A stretch of DNA of 64,000 nt. Origin: Nautiliaceae bacterium (GTDB lineage: Bacteria; Campylobacterota; Campylobacteria; Campylobacterales; Nautiliaceae). A model generated the notes under the pieces. It was not told where the DNA came from and ran no database searches. It was given only the letters and a program-made list of their open reading frames with translations. Every line of letters begins with the position of its first letter. The first letter of the stretch is position 1. Where the stretch lies: contig JALVVX010000017.1 in the NCBI GenBank assembly GCA_027038555.1, positions 27,834-91,833 of the forward strand. The letters run 5' to 3'. The translations under genes were made by a program, and so were the position numbers. Below are positions 62,391-64,000 of this stretch, piece after piece.

Positions 62391-63502
62391 GAGTTGTAGT
62401 TTTTATATTTCTTTTCTCTTTTTTATTTGGTGCAAATGTTACCTCAACAAAAAAAGAGATTATTCAAACAAAATATTACATATCTAAAATGAATCAAAAA
62501 CTGGATAAACTCGCAACTGAAATAAATAAAAAAGAAAAATACCTTAAAAATTTAAACAAACAAATCATAAATTTAAACCGACAAATAAATATTTTAAAAA
62601 ATCAGCTTAAAGATTCAAATAAAAAGCTCTCTGAACTTACAGACCTTAAAAAAGGATATGAAACAAAAGCACAAAAAATTCAAAACGAAATAACCGATTT
62701 TATTTCTGAGAATTATTTTGTTAATTCCATAAAATCAGAAAATGTAAATGATTTGATAAATAAAGAAATTTCACAAAAAATACTTGAAAAATATTCAAAA
62801 AAAATCAATACTCTAACTTCACAAAATAAAAAAATACTTCAACAGATAAAAAGCGTAAACGATACCATTGATTTAATTTTGCAAAAACAAAAAGAATTAA
62901 AAAATAAAAAACAAAAACTCTCTCAACTTCTAAAAAAACAGAAAAAAGAGCTATCATTATTAAATTCGCAAAAACTTAAATACAAATCAAAGCTTCAAAA
63001 TTTAATAAAAAAACAAAAAGCTCTGCAAAACAGACTCGTAAAACTAAATATTATAAAACAGAGAAAAACAAATGTGACACAAATAGGAAATGCGTATTTC
63101 AAACCTAAAATCGCAAATTACAAGGGCTCTAAAACAATTGCTCCTATTCAAGGAAGAATAATAAAAAAATTCGGCTCTTATATCGACCCTATTTACAAAA
63201 TAAAAGTTTATAACGATTCAATAACCATAAAACCTTACAGACAAAACAGTGTAGTAAGAAGTATTTTAAGCGGAAAAGTTGTTTACATAGGTGAAAACAA
63301 CGATAAAAAAATCATAGTAATAAAACACAAAAACAATCTTTTTAGCATTTATGCAAACCTTGATAAAATCTCACCTCTACTTAAAAAAGGTTCGTATGTA
63401 AAAAGAGGTCAGATTATCGCAAGAGTTAAAGATGCTTTGGAATTTGAAGTAACATACAAAGAAAAACCAATTAACCCTGTTAAGGTGATTTTATTGAAAT
63501 AA
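62387..63502 (+). CDS. EnvC-like coiled-coil protein with degenerate LytM domain
   Basis: 371 residues: signal peptide (about 1-16), long coiled coil (about 20-225), then an M23/LytM domain (about 240-371). The usual zinc ligands of active LytM enzymes are missing: the HxxxD site reads YNDSITIKP and the final HxH is FEVTYK. It therefore looks like a non-catalytic activator of the EnvC type that FtsEX controls to switch on amidases. It directly follows ftsX. Confidence 0.88.
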   Translation: MRVVVFIFLFSFLFGANVTSTKKEIIQTKYYISKMNQKLDKLATEINKKEKYLKNLNKQIINLNRQINILKNQLKDSNKKLSELTDLKKGYETKAQKIQNEITDFISENYFVNSIKSENVNDLINKEISQKILEKYSKKINTLTSQNKKILQQIKSVNDTIDLILQKQKELKNKKQKLSQLLKKQKKELSLLNSQKLKYKSKLQNLIKKQKALQNRLVKLNIIKQRKTNVTQIGNAYFKPKIANYKGSKTIAPIQGRIIKKFGSYIDPIYKIKVYNDSITIKPYRQNSVVRSILSGKVVYIGENNDKKIIVIKHKNNLFSIYANLDKISPLLKKGSYVKRGQIIARVKDALEFEVTYKEKPINPVKVILLK

Positions 63503-63525
63503 TTTATGGTAAAATTACATTTTAA

Positions 63526-64000
<475 letters not shown>

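Overview
This window comes from a low-GC bacterial chromosome. Gene content and order point to Campylobacterota, probably a thermophilic vent genus of the order Nautiliales (Nautilia, Caminibacter or Lebetimonas); that placement is inferred from recognised families, not from a search. Two blocks match the Campylobacter gene order as I know it. One is fabG-acpP-fabF-accA beside mraY/murD. The other is rluD, an FlpA-like FN3 lipoprotein, trmB, ftsE, ftsX, an M23-like protein and pyrH. LPP20-type lipoproteins and a flagellar CheX/FliN/FliO set fit the same phylum. Genes are tightly packed, often with 1-4 bp overlaps, and TTG starts are common.

Layout: 1-1635 holds the end of phoU and a phosphate-type two-component pair. 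1598-5695 (minus) holds a CheX-like protein, FliN, FliO, MnmG, an orphan nucleotidyltransferase-fold protein and two small unknowns. 5745-11494 holds a TauE/SafE permease, an unknown membrane protein, UvrA and a ClC channel with CBS domains. 11503-20370 is one long plus-strand run: a TetR regulator with a clear promoter and operator, a TolC/adaptor/RND efflux system, a thioredoxin-like/rhodanese fusion, a CDF metal exporter, a second rhodanese and a second TauE/SafE permease. arsB-arsC follow on the minus strand, then an odd two-gene cassette (membrane-anchored beta-rich protein and stand-alone GT51 transglycosylase).

23175-31352 is a nitrate assimilation locus: siroheme synthase, nitrate reductase and nitrite reductase on the minus strand, and a divergent nitrate transporter coupled to a PP2C phosphatase/kinase fusion. 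Between nirA and the nitrate reductase gene lies a 149-bp multi-stem inverted-repeat structure, the strongest candidate here for an undescribed RNA element. 31516-32401 carries a DUF134 regulator under a palindromic operator, with a NifX-like partner. 32409-38136 (minus) carries an APC permease, a bacterial histone-fold protein (DUF1931) behind a consensus promoter, a YfaZ-like outer-membrane protein, and accA, fabF, acpP and fabG.

38198-43760 holds mraY, sppA, murD and three lipoproteins. A tRNA-Phe is followed by a large AsmA-like fusion protein, a phosphoribosyltransferase and a DUF309 protein. 46834-55333 encodes two very large paralogous secreted proteins ending in a shared MshQ-like module. 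murI and rho follow, then the rluD-pyrH cell-envelope operon that runs off the window end.

Five or more intergenic gaps contain degenerate G-rich repeats built on GGATGGGTGGATG-like words, some of which fold into hairpins. No rRNA, CRISPR array, insertion sequence or prophage was seen. Apart from the repeat islands and regulatory sites listed, no intergenic gap exceeds about 300 bases.
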